From JAENWH01 sp038248745 (GTDB taxonomy: Bacteria > Bacillota > Clostridia > Peptostreptococcales > Anaerovoracaceae): a DNA stretch of 64,000 nucleotides. The stretch covers positions 1 to 64,000 of the forward strand of contig JBBRXC010000001.1 in the NCBI GenBank assembly GCA_038248745.1, read 5' to 3'. Positions 54,700 to 62,369 of the stretch are shown in pieces (position 1 is the first letter of the stretch; each line of letters opens with the position of its first letter). A program made the translations under genes and the position numbers. The notes under the pieces were generated by a model. It had not been told where the DNA came from. It worked only from the letters and a program-made list of their open reading frames with translations, and ran no database searches.

Positions 54700-55680
54700 C
54701 TATTTCTCTGATACTCTCTTGTTGATTCGATATATCAAAAAAGTGAGCCATTTTGACGGTTTTCTTTTATGGGTGAAATCCCATTCCTTCCAGGCCTTCC
54801 ATTCAGTCTCTGGCGCAAATAAACCATTTTCATCTGCTTTACTTTTTATTACTTGAAGCATATCGATAAATCTGCTGTCTTTTACTGCTGATTCATATTC
54901 AGACAGGATCTCTGCGACATGCAAAATATCATACCAGATAAAAGGCACCTTTAATTTTCGGAAATCATCTCCCATAAAGAACATATAGGGATGGCTTTCA
55001 CGGCTTTTATCCCACAAATCTAATAAGCATTCAACACCAGCCATTGCTTCTTTGTTGTTTTTATTTTCATTATAAACGGTTATCAGTTTTAACATGATTA
55101 AATTCGCATAGGGACAGGGGTCTTCTTTCCTGCCAGGGCCTCTGAATTTGCCCAGTTCTTTTGAAACAGCGCATGGCCAGCCATTCTCTCTGCTAAGTTT
55201 CTGCACATATTCGAATCCTTTTTTCACTTGCTCATTCTCTTTCATTCCCATTCGGGAAAGTGAATAAAGAAGTATAGGCGCATCACATAACGCCCAGGCA
55301 CCAGTTTTTTCGCTTGTGCCCCCAAAATGAACAGGTATATTGACCGGTAGCTGGAATGGTCCTTCCATCGATGGATGTGCCATAACCTTTTCAAGAATTT
55401 TCGGTATTCCTTCATCTTCTTTTGTTAATCCAATATCAGCTAAAAATTCAAGCTTGTGATAAAGCTGTCCAGCACTTTTATGGCTGCTGATTACCACGCC
55501 TGGCCAGTCTTCCAATTCCTTTATTAATTGCTGCACAAGCGGGTGTCTGATCATTTGTTCTTTGGCTGACATTACTTGCCTGTCTTGCTCATCCAAGCCA
55601 TACAAATCTTTTAAAGTCCCATATAAAGTCCACGGTTCCTCTATGTCTTTCAAAAACGCCATATTTTCCAAAATCATCAC
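54700..55680 (-). CDS. Unknown helical protein upstream of sigI
   Basis: A 326-residue soluble, helix-rich protein with Trp-rich ends (ETEWKAWKEWDFTHKRKPSKW). The pattern of helices with Gly-Trp-Pro-Cys (ENGWPCAV) and Pro-Cys-Pro-Tyr-Ala segments resembles an alpha/alpha toroid like squalene-cyclase-type folds, but this is a guess. It lies 12 bases ahead of sigI, so the sigI operon probably starts here. Confidence 0.55.
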   Translation of the reverse strand: MMILENMAFLKDIEEPWTLYGTLKDLYGLDEQDRQVMSAKEQMIRHPLVQQLIKELEDWPGVVISSHKSAGQLYHKLEFLADIGLTKEDEGIPKILEKVMAHPSMEGPFQLPVNIPVHFGGTSEKTGAWALCDAPILLYSLSRMGMKENEQVKKGFEYVQKLSRENGWPCAVSKELGKFRGPGRKEDPCPYANLIMLKLITVYNENKNNKEAMAGVECLLDLWDKSRESHPYMFFMGDDFRKLKVPFIWYDILHVAEILSEYESAVKDSRFIDMLQVIKSKADENGLFAPETEWKAWKEWDFTHKRKPSKWLTFLIYRINKRVSEK

Positions 55681-55707
55681 ACCCTTTCAACCCTATCATA
55701 TAAAAAT

Positions 55708-55746
55708 TTCCTCTGCATAGCAATAGAAACCTTGCTTACAGAGGAA
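55708..55746 (-). terminator. Terminator after the glutathione peroxidase gene
   Basis: TTCCTCTG/CAGAGGAA plus an inner AGCAA/TTGCT stem, followed on the minus strand by AATTTTTATA. A second stem-loop (55778-55807; TGCACGCAG/CTGCGTGCA) lies between it and the stop. Confidence 0.7.
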
Positions 55747-55825
55747 GTGAATTATAATAGGTGTTCCTGATTGATGGTGCACGCAGGACTGATTTGTGCT
55801 GCGTGCAAGCGTTATATGTGGTGTA

Positions 55826-56362
55826 CTAGCCGAGAAGCGCTGCAATATGTTTATCAATATCTTCAGGTTTAAACGCAGGGGCAAATCTTGAAACAACGTT
55901 ACCCTCTTGATCCACAAGGAATTTTGTAAAGTTCCACTTAATATCATTGCCCATTACGTTTTGAGTCAGATTGAGAAGCTTTTCTTTAACGGATAATTCC
56001 TTTTCGCTATCAAATCCACTTGGTCCTTCCTGTTTTAAAAAGGTAAACAATGGATCGGCATTTTTTCCGTTCACTTCAATTTTCGAAAAAGTTTTAAATG
56101 TTGTGCCATAAGTAAGCTGGCAAAAACTGACGATTTCTTCATCTGTTCCAGGCGCCTGCCCTAAAAACTGGTTGCATGGAAAATCTAAAATCTCAAATCC
56201 ACGGTCCTTATATTTTTTATATAAAATCTCAAGCCCCTCATATTGAGGGGTGAAACCACAACCGGTTGCAGTATTCACAATAAGCAAAACTTTCCCTTTA
56301 TAGGCAGAGATAGAAACTTCCTCTTTTTCGATGGTTTTAACCTTAAAATCGTAAATATTCAT
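55826..56362 (-). CDS. Glutathione peroxidase family (thiol peroxidase)
   Basis: A 178-residue protein with NTATGCGFTPQYEGLE, DFPCNQFLGQAPG and WNFTKFLVD, the full catalytic set. The active residue is Cys (TGT codon), not selenocysteine. It reduces peroxides, probably with thioredoxin. Preceded by the membrane protein gene on the same strand, but with its own promoter region. Confidence 0.94.
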   Translation of the reverse strand: MNIYDFKVKTIEKEEVSISAYKGKVLLIVNTATGCGFTPQYEGLEILYKKYKDRGFEILDFPCNQFLGQAPGTDEEIVSFCQLTYGTTFKTFSKIEVNGKNADPLFTFLKQEGPSGFDSEKELSVKEKLLNLTQNVMGNDIKWNFTKFLVDQEGNVVSRFAPAFKPEDIDKHIAALLG

Positions 56363-56451
56363 TATACATCCTCCATTAAATCACAATATCTAATATAAGT
56401 GTATGTATACCCTTTTAACTTCCGTTGTAAGCAAATTTGATCAAATTGGTT

Positions 56452-56817
56452 TTATTCAACATTTTTCTTTCGCTTGCTACGTCTTTTAGAGATTTTATCT
56501 GATAAATACCCTGCAGCGCAGGAACCAGCATAAATTACCAAATAAATGGTAGCAGTTGGATTCATATACATATAAATAATACCGATTACACAGGCAAAGG
56601 ATAAAATTAATTGGAAAATATTGCATTTTCCTAAAGAATATGCCCTTCCTTGAAAGAAAAAAATAATAGGATAAGCAATAAACAAAAGCATTACAAAAAA
56701 ACCTTTTTTATAATCTGTTCCAAATAGGTTGCTAAAAGCCAAAAGTGCCAGTAGCAGTATGGTAAGTGCTGGCCAAACCAGAACAAAAATATTTTTAAGT
56801 TTTCTCATATTTTTCAT
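56452..56817 (-). CDS. Small membrane protein, function unknown
   Basis: A 121-residue protein with four hydrophobic helices and a basic C-terminal tail (KISKRRSKRKKNVE). It follows the GNAT gene by 18 bases and may be the last gene of the citrate synthase operon. Confidence 0.65.
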   Translation of the reverse strand: MKNMRKLKNIFVLVWPALTILLLALLAFSNLFGTDYKKGFFVMLLFIAYPIIFFFQGRAYSLGKCNIFQLILSFACVIGIIYMYMNPTATIYLVIYAGSCAAGYLSDKISKRRSKRKKNVE

Positions 56818-56835
56818 CTCCTTTTTGCTACTAAT

Positions 56836-57702
56836 TTATTTAACCAGTTCCCCAGGTGGGTTCCCTGTTCGTAATGGCAATTTTTCTTTTCCAGTCAATA
56901 TTGCCTCAAAACAAATGGTCGAAACAATCATCCCTGCCGATTCAAGACTCTTTCTCGATAAAGTATTGTAATACCAGCAGCCTGCGACCGGCTTTAAATT
57001 TTCCTTGGTTGCCTGTTTTTTAAGATTTACAAGAATTTTTTTTGCGACACCTTTTTTTCTAAACGAAGCGTTTGTATACATGCCAATAGATACAGTCCCT
57101 TTGAACAGTTGGCTTCTTTCCATAATACCACCACCCATTATTTCTTCCTGCTCCATTAACACAAAAATAATCCCTGCATCAATACGGTCCTCCAAACAAC
57201 TGAACCCTGCCCCCGGTTCATCGAAAAAATCGCCTGACATTTCTTTGATTTTTTCACAATCTCCCTGCGTCGCAACCCTGAAGATTTCTCCATCTTCCAG
57301 TAGATCTTTTTGATCATCACTGCCCAAATCAGTAAATCCACACGCCAATTTTTTCTTTTCATAATCCCATTCTGCTATCAATGCAGAAAGAAAGGAATCC
57401 TGCGTCAAAACAAATACTGATTTTATCTTTTTTCTCTCAATGATCTCTTCCAGAAGGGAAGGTGCATAGGGGAAAAATTCTTTTCTCACATAAAAATAGA
57501 AAATACTGTTGTCTTTTATAGCTGTATACCCAACCTTTATATGATTTAATATAATCATATATTTTTCCGTTTCAACAAGTCTTTCCTCCGGCCAGGAATC
57601 CATATGATAGAGAAACACCTTTAAGTGCTCTTGGATGAAAACATTCACATCTTCGTTATCGCATTTTTCTATTTTAATCAGATTATTAGAATGATTGCCC
57701 AT
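56836..57702 (-). CDS. GNAT family N-acetyltransferase, two-domain
   Basis: A 288-residue protein. The C-terminal half carries a GNAT acetyl-CoA site (FRKKGVAKKILVNLKKQA) and the terminal GCWYYNTLSRKSLESAG. The N-terminal half is a related but degenerate domain. The substrate is unknown. The start lies 5 bases from the peptidase stop. Confidence 0.82.
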   Translation of the reverse strand: MGNHSNNLIKIEKCDNEDVNVFIQEHLKVFLYHMDSWPEERLVETEKYMIILNHIKVGYTAIKDNSIFYFYVRKEFFPYAPSLLEEIIERKKIKSVFVLTQDSFLSALIAEWDYEKKKLACGFTDLGSDDQKDLLEDGEIFRVATQGDCEKIKEMSGDFFDEPGAGFSCLEDRIDAGIIFVLMEQEEIMGGGIMERSQLFKGTVSIGMYTNASFRKKGVAKKILVNLKKQATKENLKPVAGCWYYNTLSRKSLESAGMIVSTICFEAILTGKEKLPLRTGNPPGELVK

Positions 57703-57707
57703 GGTTT

Positions 57708-58901
57708 TTATGCCTCCTTTTTAATCCATTCAATACAGGGGTCTCTATTCTCCAGGTAATCTATGATGCTTACACTGAAATTTATTTCCGGATAAAATGA
57801 ATCCTGTACATTTCCTTCTATTAAATAATAATACTCGGTAGAATAACGTACTGAAAGCCCTGATTCCCTAAGTTTGAAATAATTCACTTCCCCGTAGCAA
57901 TTAGGTTTACCCCCTGTTGCTTCTCCTATAAATATTGCTTTTGTTTTGAATTTGAGCAAATATACATTCAAGAGTGCTGAAGAGAACGTATCTCTACCAA
58001 CAACAACAAATATTTTAAAAGCTTGATTTGAATTTTCATTTCTCTCTCTTTGAAACTCAGATAGCCATTCAATAAAAGGTCTGAACAGTTCTGAATCCCC
58101 CCCATTATTGTTGCGATAGTCCAAAACAATATTTTTGATTTTTAAATCCTTTTCAAGATTTTCCTCTAAATTCCCGATGAAATTTTCTACTGAAAGGGTT
58201 TCCATCTCTTTGCATTTTTTGTAATTCACATAAAGAATGGATTCTTTCTCGATTTGTTCTTCCCAGTAATATAAATCTAGGTTTTTTCGAAAAAGCGGCA
58301 GCTTCTCAGCCTGATCGCCACTGGTTTCTTGCCTTTTATTTTCTTTATGTGCCTCCATTTTCCAGTCCTTATATTTCATGGATGGCATTACCAGACTACT
58401 TTGTTTACCATCCAGACTTTCAATCCTAAGTTGAACTTTTTCCACACTGCTGGCAATCCCTAAACCATATAAAATATCAGTACAAACCAGCAGTTCAGGG
58501 AGCTGTGATTTGACAAACTGCATATTCTCATGAGAAATCATCTCAGTGAATTTTTCTATCACCTCTGTCATTGGCACTCCGTCGATTTCAATGATTTTAT
58601 GATGCAATGCTGTCTCAAATTCTGGCATCGTACCAATTATATAAATACCTTCCTCAAACCAGAAAATTTCTATTGGCAGCATATTATTTTTTGGCAGTTC
58701 TAGCGCTGTATGGGCATCTCCAGCCAAAGCAATTAATTTAGAAATTTCAACAACAATAGTATACACATTCATATTCTTTTTATTCTGTATTAATTTTTCA
58801 ACCTTATCATAAAATTCTTCTTTTGAAATGTCATGGAAAAAATTATTGTGAAGCTTTGGAAGATCTTCTGCCAGCTGGTTTATATCTGACTGCCAATTCA
58901 T
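57708..58901 (-). CDS. S41-like C-terminal-processing-type peptidase
   Basis: The ATG at 58901, one base after the CoA-disulfide reductase stop, gives 397 residues. VVGRDTFSSALLN holds the putative catalytic Ser and GEATGGKPNCYGEV the following block of the S41 family; the PDZ domain usual in CtpA is absent. There is no signal peptide, so it is probably cytoplasmic. Protease activity is unproven. Confidence 0.75.
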   Translation of the reverse strand: MNWQSDINQLAEDLPKLHNNFFHDISKEEFYDKVEKLIQNKKNMNVYTIVVEISKLIALAGDAHTALELPKNNMLPIEIFWFEEGIYIIGTMPEFETALHHKIIEIDGVPMTEVIEKFTEMISHENMQFVKSQLPELLVCTDILYGLGIASSVEKVQLRIESLDGKQSSLVMPSMKYKDWKMEAHKENKRQETSGDQAEKLPLFRKNLDLYYWEEQIEKESILYVNYKKCKEMETLSVENFIGNLEENLEKDLKIKNIVLDYRNNNGGDSELFRPFIEWLSEFQRERNENSNQAFKIFVVVGRDTFSSALLNVYLLKFKTKAIFIGEATGGKPNCYGEVNYFKLRESGLSVRYSTEYYYLIEGNVQDSFYPEINFSVSIIDYLENRDPCIEWIKKEA

Positions 58902-58902
58902 A

Positions 58903-60555
58903 TTATTTACCCCTAGTCTTATTTTGATCTTTGCTAGCAGCATAAAACTTATGTCCTCCGGAAAGGTTATAAACGTTTTTAAACCCGCGAGCAAGCAGAA
59001 TATTTTGTGCGGCATTGCCCGTAGTGCCCTTATTACAGTATGCTATGGTCATTTTTTTAGGGTCGAGGGCCTCTATTTTTTCTCTCAAATCTTCATGGGA
59101 TAATTGAATGGCGTCATCAACATGGCCTTTTTTCAAATAATCATCCTGGCTCCTAGCATCAATAATCTGTTTTTCCTCTGTAGTATTTCTAAGTTCCTCT
59201 GCTGTGATTAGTTTTCTTTCATGGCTGATGGCATTATCAAGAATCATCCCGGTGTAATGAACAGGATCTTTTGTTGTTGAAAATGGTGGCGCATAGGCCA
59301 AATCAATATGAAACAGCTCATCAACGGTCGCCTTATAGGTAATAAGTGTGGCAAAAACGTCTATTCTTTTATCAACCCCGTTCATTCCAATAATCTGAAC
59401 ACCCAGCAATCGTTTAGTTTTTCTATCTGCAATGGCTTTAATCACCATTTCTTCTCCATGAAAATAGCTGGGCTTGTCCAGTTTAATATTATGACTTATT
59501 TCAATATCGTACCCTTCCATTTTGGAATCTTTTTCAGAAAGTCCTGTACTAGCCACTGTCAAATCGAATAATTTAAAAATTCCTGTTCCCAGATTTCCTT
59601 TATAGGTTAAATCTCCTCCGGTAAGGGAATCTCCAGCGATTCTTCCTGTTTTATTCGCTGTTGATCCAAGCGGTCTGTATACAGGTTTTCCAGTTATAAT
59701 AGAAAATGTCTCAATACAATCACCGCAAGCATATATATTTTCAATGTTTGTCTGCATTCTTTCATTCACTTTGATACCACCGGTAATACCTAAGGTTATT
59801 CCCGCGCTTAAAGCAAGCGCCGTATTTGGGCGCACCCCAGTCGACATGATTACCATATCAGCCTCGAGCTTTTGTCCGTCACTCAGCAATACAGTGGTTT
59901 CATCTATTATCTGAATACTCCTTGACTTGAGTATCGAAACGCCTCTTTTGAGTAAATCATTTTCAAGAAATGTCGCCATATCCAGATCTAGATTAGGTGT
60001 AATTTTGTCAGCAACTTCAACTACAGTGACATTGATATTCAAGCCTGCTAAATTCTCAAGCATTTCAAAACCGATAAATCCGGTTCCTGCAATAACAGCT
60101 ATCTTCGGTCGCCTAATCTGTATAAATTCTCTGATGGCTATGGCATTTTGCACATTTCGCAGAAAGAATACATGGGACCTAGCAAGGCCTTCCACTGGTG
60201 GAATAAATGGCGATGCTCCCGTTGCAATGACCAGCTTATCATAATAATCCTGGAAGACTCTGCCCGTTGCCATTTCCTTCACTATTAACATATTACTCTC
60301 AGCGTTTATTTCCATTACCTCATACTCAGTTTTTACATCTATATCATATTTTTTCTTAAAAAAAGAAGCGTCTCTGGGCGTCAGTTCAGAGATATCTTCA
60401 ACTTCTCCCCCAATATAATAAGGTAGGCCGCACCCTGAGTAGGATATGTCCTGGTCCTTTTCATAAATAATTATTTCTGCAAAATCATCATTTCTCCTGG
60501 CCTTAGCGGCAGCAGAGGTACCCGCAGCAACAGCTCCTATAACAATGATCCTCAT
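58903..60555 (-). CDS. cdr: CoA-disulfide reductase fused to rhodanese domain
   Basis: A 550-residue protein with FAD motif IVIGAVAAGTSAAAKAR, active-site SGCGLPYYIGG (Cys 42), a NADH-binding VIAGTGFIGFEMLENLAG and YACGDCIE. From about 450 a rhodanese domain with CNKGTTG (Cys 507) follows. This CoADR-RHD layout is known for reducing CoA disulfide or CoA persulfides. Start overlaps the citrate synthase stop by 4 bases. Confidence 0.93.
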   Translation of the reverse strand: MRIIVIGAVAAGTSAAAKARRNDDFAEIIIYEKDQDISYSGCGLPYYIGGEVEDISELTPRDASFFKKKYDIDVKTEYEVMEINAESNMLIVKEMATGRVFQDYYDKLVIATGASPFIPPVEGLARSHVFFLRNVQNAIAIREFIQIRRPKIAVIAGTGFIGFEMLENLAGLNINVTVVEVADKITPNLDLDMATFLENDLLKRGVSILKSRSIQIIDETTVLLSDGQKLEADMVIMSTGVRPNTALALSAGITLGITGGIKVNERMQTNIENIYACGDCIETFSIITGKPVYRPLGSTANKTGRIAGDSLTGGDLTYKGNLGTGIFKLFDLTVASTGLSEKDSKMEGYDIEISHNIKLDKPSYFHGEEMVIKAIADRKTKRLLGVQIIGMNGVDKRIDVFATLITYKATVDELFHIDLAYAPPFSTTKDPVHYTGMILDNAISHERKLITAEELRNTTEEKQIIDARSQDDYLKKGHVDDAIQLSHEDLREKIEALDPKKMTIAYCNKGTTGNAAQNILLARGFKNVYNLSGGHKFYAASKDQNKTRGK

Positions 60556-61916
60556 AGTAACCTCTCCTCTATTCGCTTTGGTGCCACACTTTTATAAGCA
60601 GGTCTTATTATTTTGCCCTGATTAACCAGTTCTTCTATCCTATGAGCGCTCCATCCGACTATTCGCGAGACGGCAAATATTGGGGTGTACAATTCCATTG
60701 GTATATCCAGCATTTTATAAACAAGGCCCGAATAAAAGTCTACATTTGTGCTAACCCCTTTGTATATTTTACTGGCTTCCCCAATAACTCTAGGGCCTAT
60801 TTTTTCAACTTTTTCATATAGCAGAAACTCAGCCTCACAACCTTTTTCCTTTGCCAGCATTTCGGCAGAATTCTTTAAAATCACTGCGCGTGGATCAGAA
60901 ATCGAATAAACTGCATGTCCAAATCCATAAATTAAACCCGTTTTGTCAAATGCCTCTTTTCGTAATACAGATCTCAAATAATTTGCGATCTCTTCCTCAT
61001 CCTCCCAGTTTTTTACCTTTTCTTTCAACTCATCAAACATCATAACAACTTTATTATTAGCACCACCATGTCGTGGGCCTTTTAATGAGCCAAGAGCAGC
61101 GGCGATAACAGAATAAGTATCTGTTGCAGAAGAAGTGGCCACATGAGTAATAAAGGATGAGTTGTTACCACCACCATGCTCCGCATGAAGAACAAGAGCT
61201 AAATCAAGAAGTTTAGCCTCGAGTTTGGTATATTGGCTGTCAGGCCTAAGCATATGCAGAAAATTTTCTGCTGTACTAAGTCCAGGTAATGGTTTATGTA
61301 TGGATAAACTTTCACGACAATGGTAATGCATAAATGACTGGTACCCATAAACGGCAAGCATTGGAAAGCAGGCAATAAGCTGTAAACTTTGCCTTAACAC
61401 GTTTTCGATTGAAATATCATCTGCATCTTCATCCATACTATATAAAACTAAAACTGACCTGGCAAGCATATTAATCATGTCCTTACTTGGCGCCGTCATT
61501 ATATTTTCTTTGACGAAAGTATCCGGCAATGTCCTATAGTCTGAAAGTAGTTGGTTAAATTCCACCAATTCCTTTTCATTGGGTCTCTCTCCAAAAAGCA
61601 GTAAGTAAATGGTCTCTTCAAAGCCAAACCGATCCCCTTTCGTAAATCTCTCAACGATATCCTCAATTTCATATCCTCTGTAGCTAAGTTTGCCTCGAAT
61701 GGAGACTCTTTCCCCATTGATATATTCATGGCCGACTGTATCTCCAATTTTAGTTAAACCTGCCAATACACCTACACCATTGATATCACGCAATCCCTTT
61801 TTTACATCATATAAGGTATAAAGATCTGGTTCAATCAAACTACTCTTAATCGAATTCTCTGTCAGTTTTTTTAGCAAATTTGCTTCATCACTGTCTTTTA
61901 TAATTATATTATCCAT
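60552..61916 (-). CDS. gltA: Citrate synthase (clostridial type)
   Basis: A 454-residue protein with ERVSIRGKLSYRGYEIEDIVERF (in part), LHAEHGGGNNSSFITH (catalytic His region), GPRHGGAN and GFGHAVYSISDPRA (second catalytic His). Catalytic Asp lies in VDFYSG. It condenses acetyl-CoA and oxaloacetate to citrate, releasing CoA; the CoA-disulfide reductase downstream fits a CoA link. Expression is under a cyclic di-AMP type riboswitch. Confidence 0.96.
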   Translation of the reverse strand: MDNIIIKDSDEANLLKKLTENSIKSSLIEPDLYTLYDVKKGLRDINGVGVLAGLTKIGDTVGHEYINGERVSIRGKLSYRGYEIEDIVERFTKGDRFGFEETIYLLLFGERPNEKELVEFNQLLSDYRTLPDTFVKENIMTAPSKDMINMLARSVLVLYSMDEDADDISIENVLRQSLQLIACFPMLAVYGYQSFMHYHCRESLSIHKPLPGLSTAENFLHMLRPDSQYTKLEAKLLDLALVLHAEHGGGNNSSFITHVATSSATDTYSVIAAALGSLKGPRHGGANNKVVMMFDELKEKVKNWEDEEEIANYLRSVLRKEAFDKTGLIYGFGHAVYSISDPRAVILKNSAEMLAKEKGCEAEFLLYEKVEKIGPRVIGEASKIYKGVSTNVDFYSGLVYKMLDIPMELYTPIFAVSRIVGWSAHRIEELVNQGKIIRPAYKSVAPKRIEERLL

Positions 61917-61944
61917 TTAAATTCTCCTCATTAAAAAGAAAACA

Positions 61945-61964
61945 CCACAGAAAAAATTCTGCGG
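61945..61964 (-). terminator. Intrinsic terminator of the riboswitch leader
   Basis: CCGCAGAA and TTCTGTGG pair (8 bp, one G-U) with a 4-base loop, followed on the minus strand by TGTTTTCTTTTT. It stands between aptamer and RBS of gltA, the place for transcription attenuation. Confidence 0.8.
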
Positions 61965-62027
61965 CAAATTGTATTTTGGGTTCACCAATAATTAAGTATA
62001 AAGCAATACTTAATCATACTCTTCCAC

Positions 62028-62131
62028 CGCTTGCGAGATTAGCTGACGGATTCGGATTGAAAAGTTAATCCTACACAAATTTGTGATTCACCCCAAGAAA
62101 TGGTTCTCCCGCTCCATAACTGGATTCAACG
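62028..62131 (-). promoter_or_regulatory. ydaO/yuaA-type cyclic di-AMP riboswitch aptamer
   Basis: On the minus strand GTTGAATCC, GGAGCGGGAGAACC, TTGGGGTGAATC, two small stems (ACAAATTTGT; AGGATT...AATCC) and CCGAATCCGTCAGCTAATC occur in order. This matches the ydaO class consensus (GGAACC, GGGGT-AAT, CCG-CAGCTAA). P1 can form from CGTTG and CAAGCG with one bulged G. Ligand binding generally turns expression off in this class. It precedes citrate synthase. Confidence 0.9.
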
Positions 62132-62138
62132 TAATAAT

Positions 62139-62167
62139 ATATTAACACAAATAAACCCCGTGAGCAA
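62139..62167 (-). promoter_or_regulatory. Promoter of the riboswitch-citrate synthase operon
   Basis: TTGCTC (62162-62167) and TAATAT (62139-62144) are 17 bases apart; the start of transcription would fall at about 62132, exactly where the aptamer begins. The first two bases of the -35 belong to the 31-bp repeat. Confidence 0.55.
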
Positions 62168-62228
62168 GCCCATTATAAGCATCCGACATTGGGCTTCAAG
62201 CCCAATGTCGGATGCTTATAATGGGCTT
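62166..62228. repeat. 31-bp intergenic repeat, perfect inverted dimer (locus 3)
   Basis: Two 31-bp units in opposite orientation around one C form a perfect 63-bp palindrome (65 with the flanking pair). Each unit also has its own 7-bp terminal stem, AAGCCCA/TGGGCTT. Confidence 0.95.
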
Positions 62229-62262
62229 GGTTTTTGCAAAACCCTTGCAATCACTCACAAAA

Positions 62263-62299
62263 AATATAGTTGTCCACAGTGCCTGTGGACAACTATATT
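62263..62299 (-). terminator. Perfect 17-bp palindrome with DnaA-box-like core; terminator for htrA
   Basis: AATATAGTTGTCCACAG and CTGTGGACAACTATATT pair perfectly across TGC. TTGTCCACA is one change from the DnaA box. It lies 70 bases after the htrA stop and could end that transcript. Confidence 0.6.
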
Positions 62300-62369
62300 C
62301 TACTAAATTGCTCGTTAAATGCTTCTTTATTTATATGTTTGTTTTTTATTCAATACTTTATCTAATTAT

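Noticed and set aside
55826..56362. Selenocysteine in the glutathione peroxidase
   Set aside because: The active-site codon is TGT (Cys), with no in-frame TGA.
945..62228. The 31-bp repeats as a CRISPR array
   Set aside because: Only one to two units occur per locus, in inverted orientation, with no regular spacers and no cas genes nearby.
62100..62306. A 68-codon plus-strand frame across the riboswitch and repeats
   Set aside because: It crosses the perfect palindrome and aptamer, has no RBS and no recognisable product.
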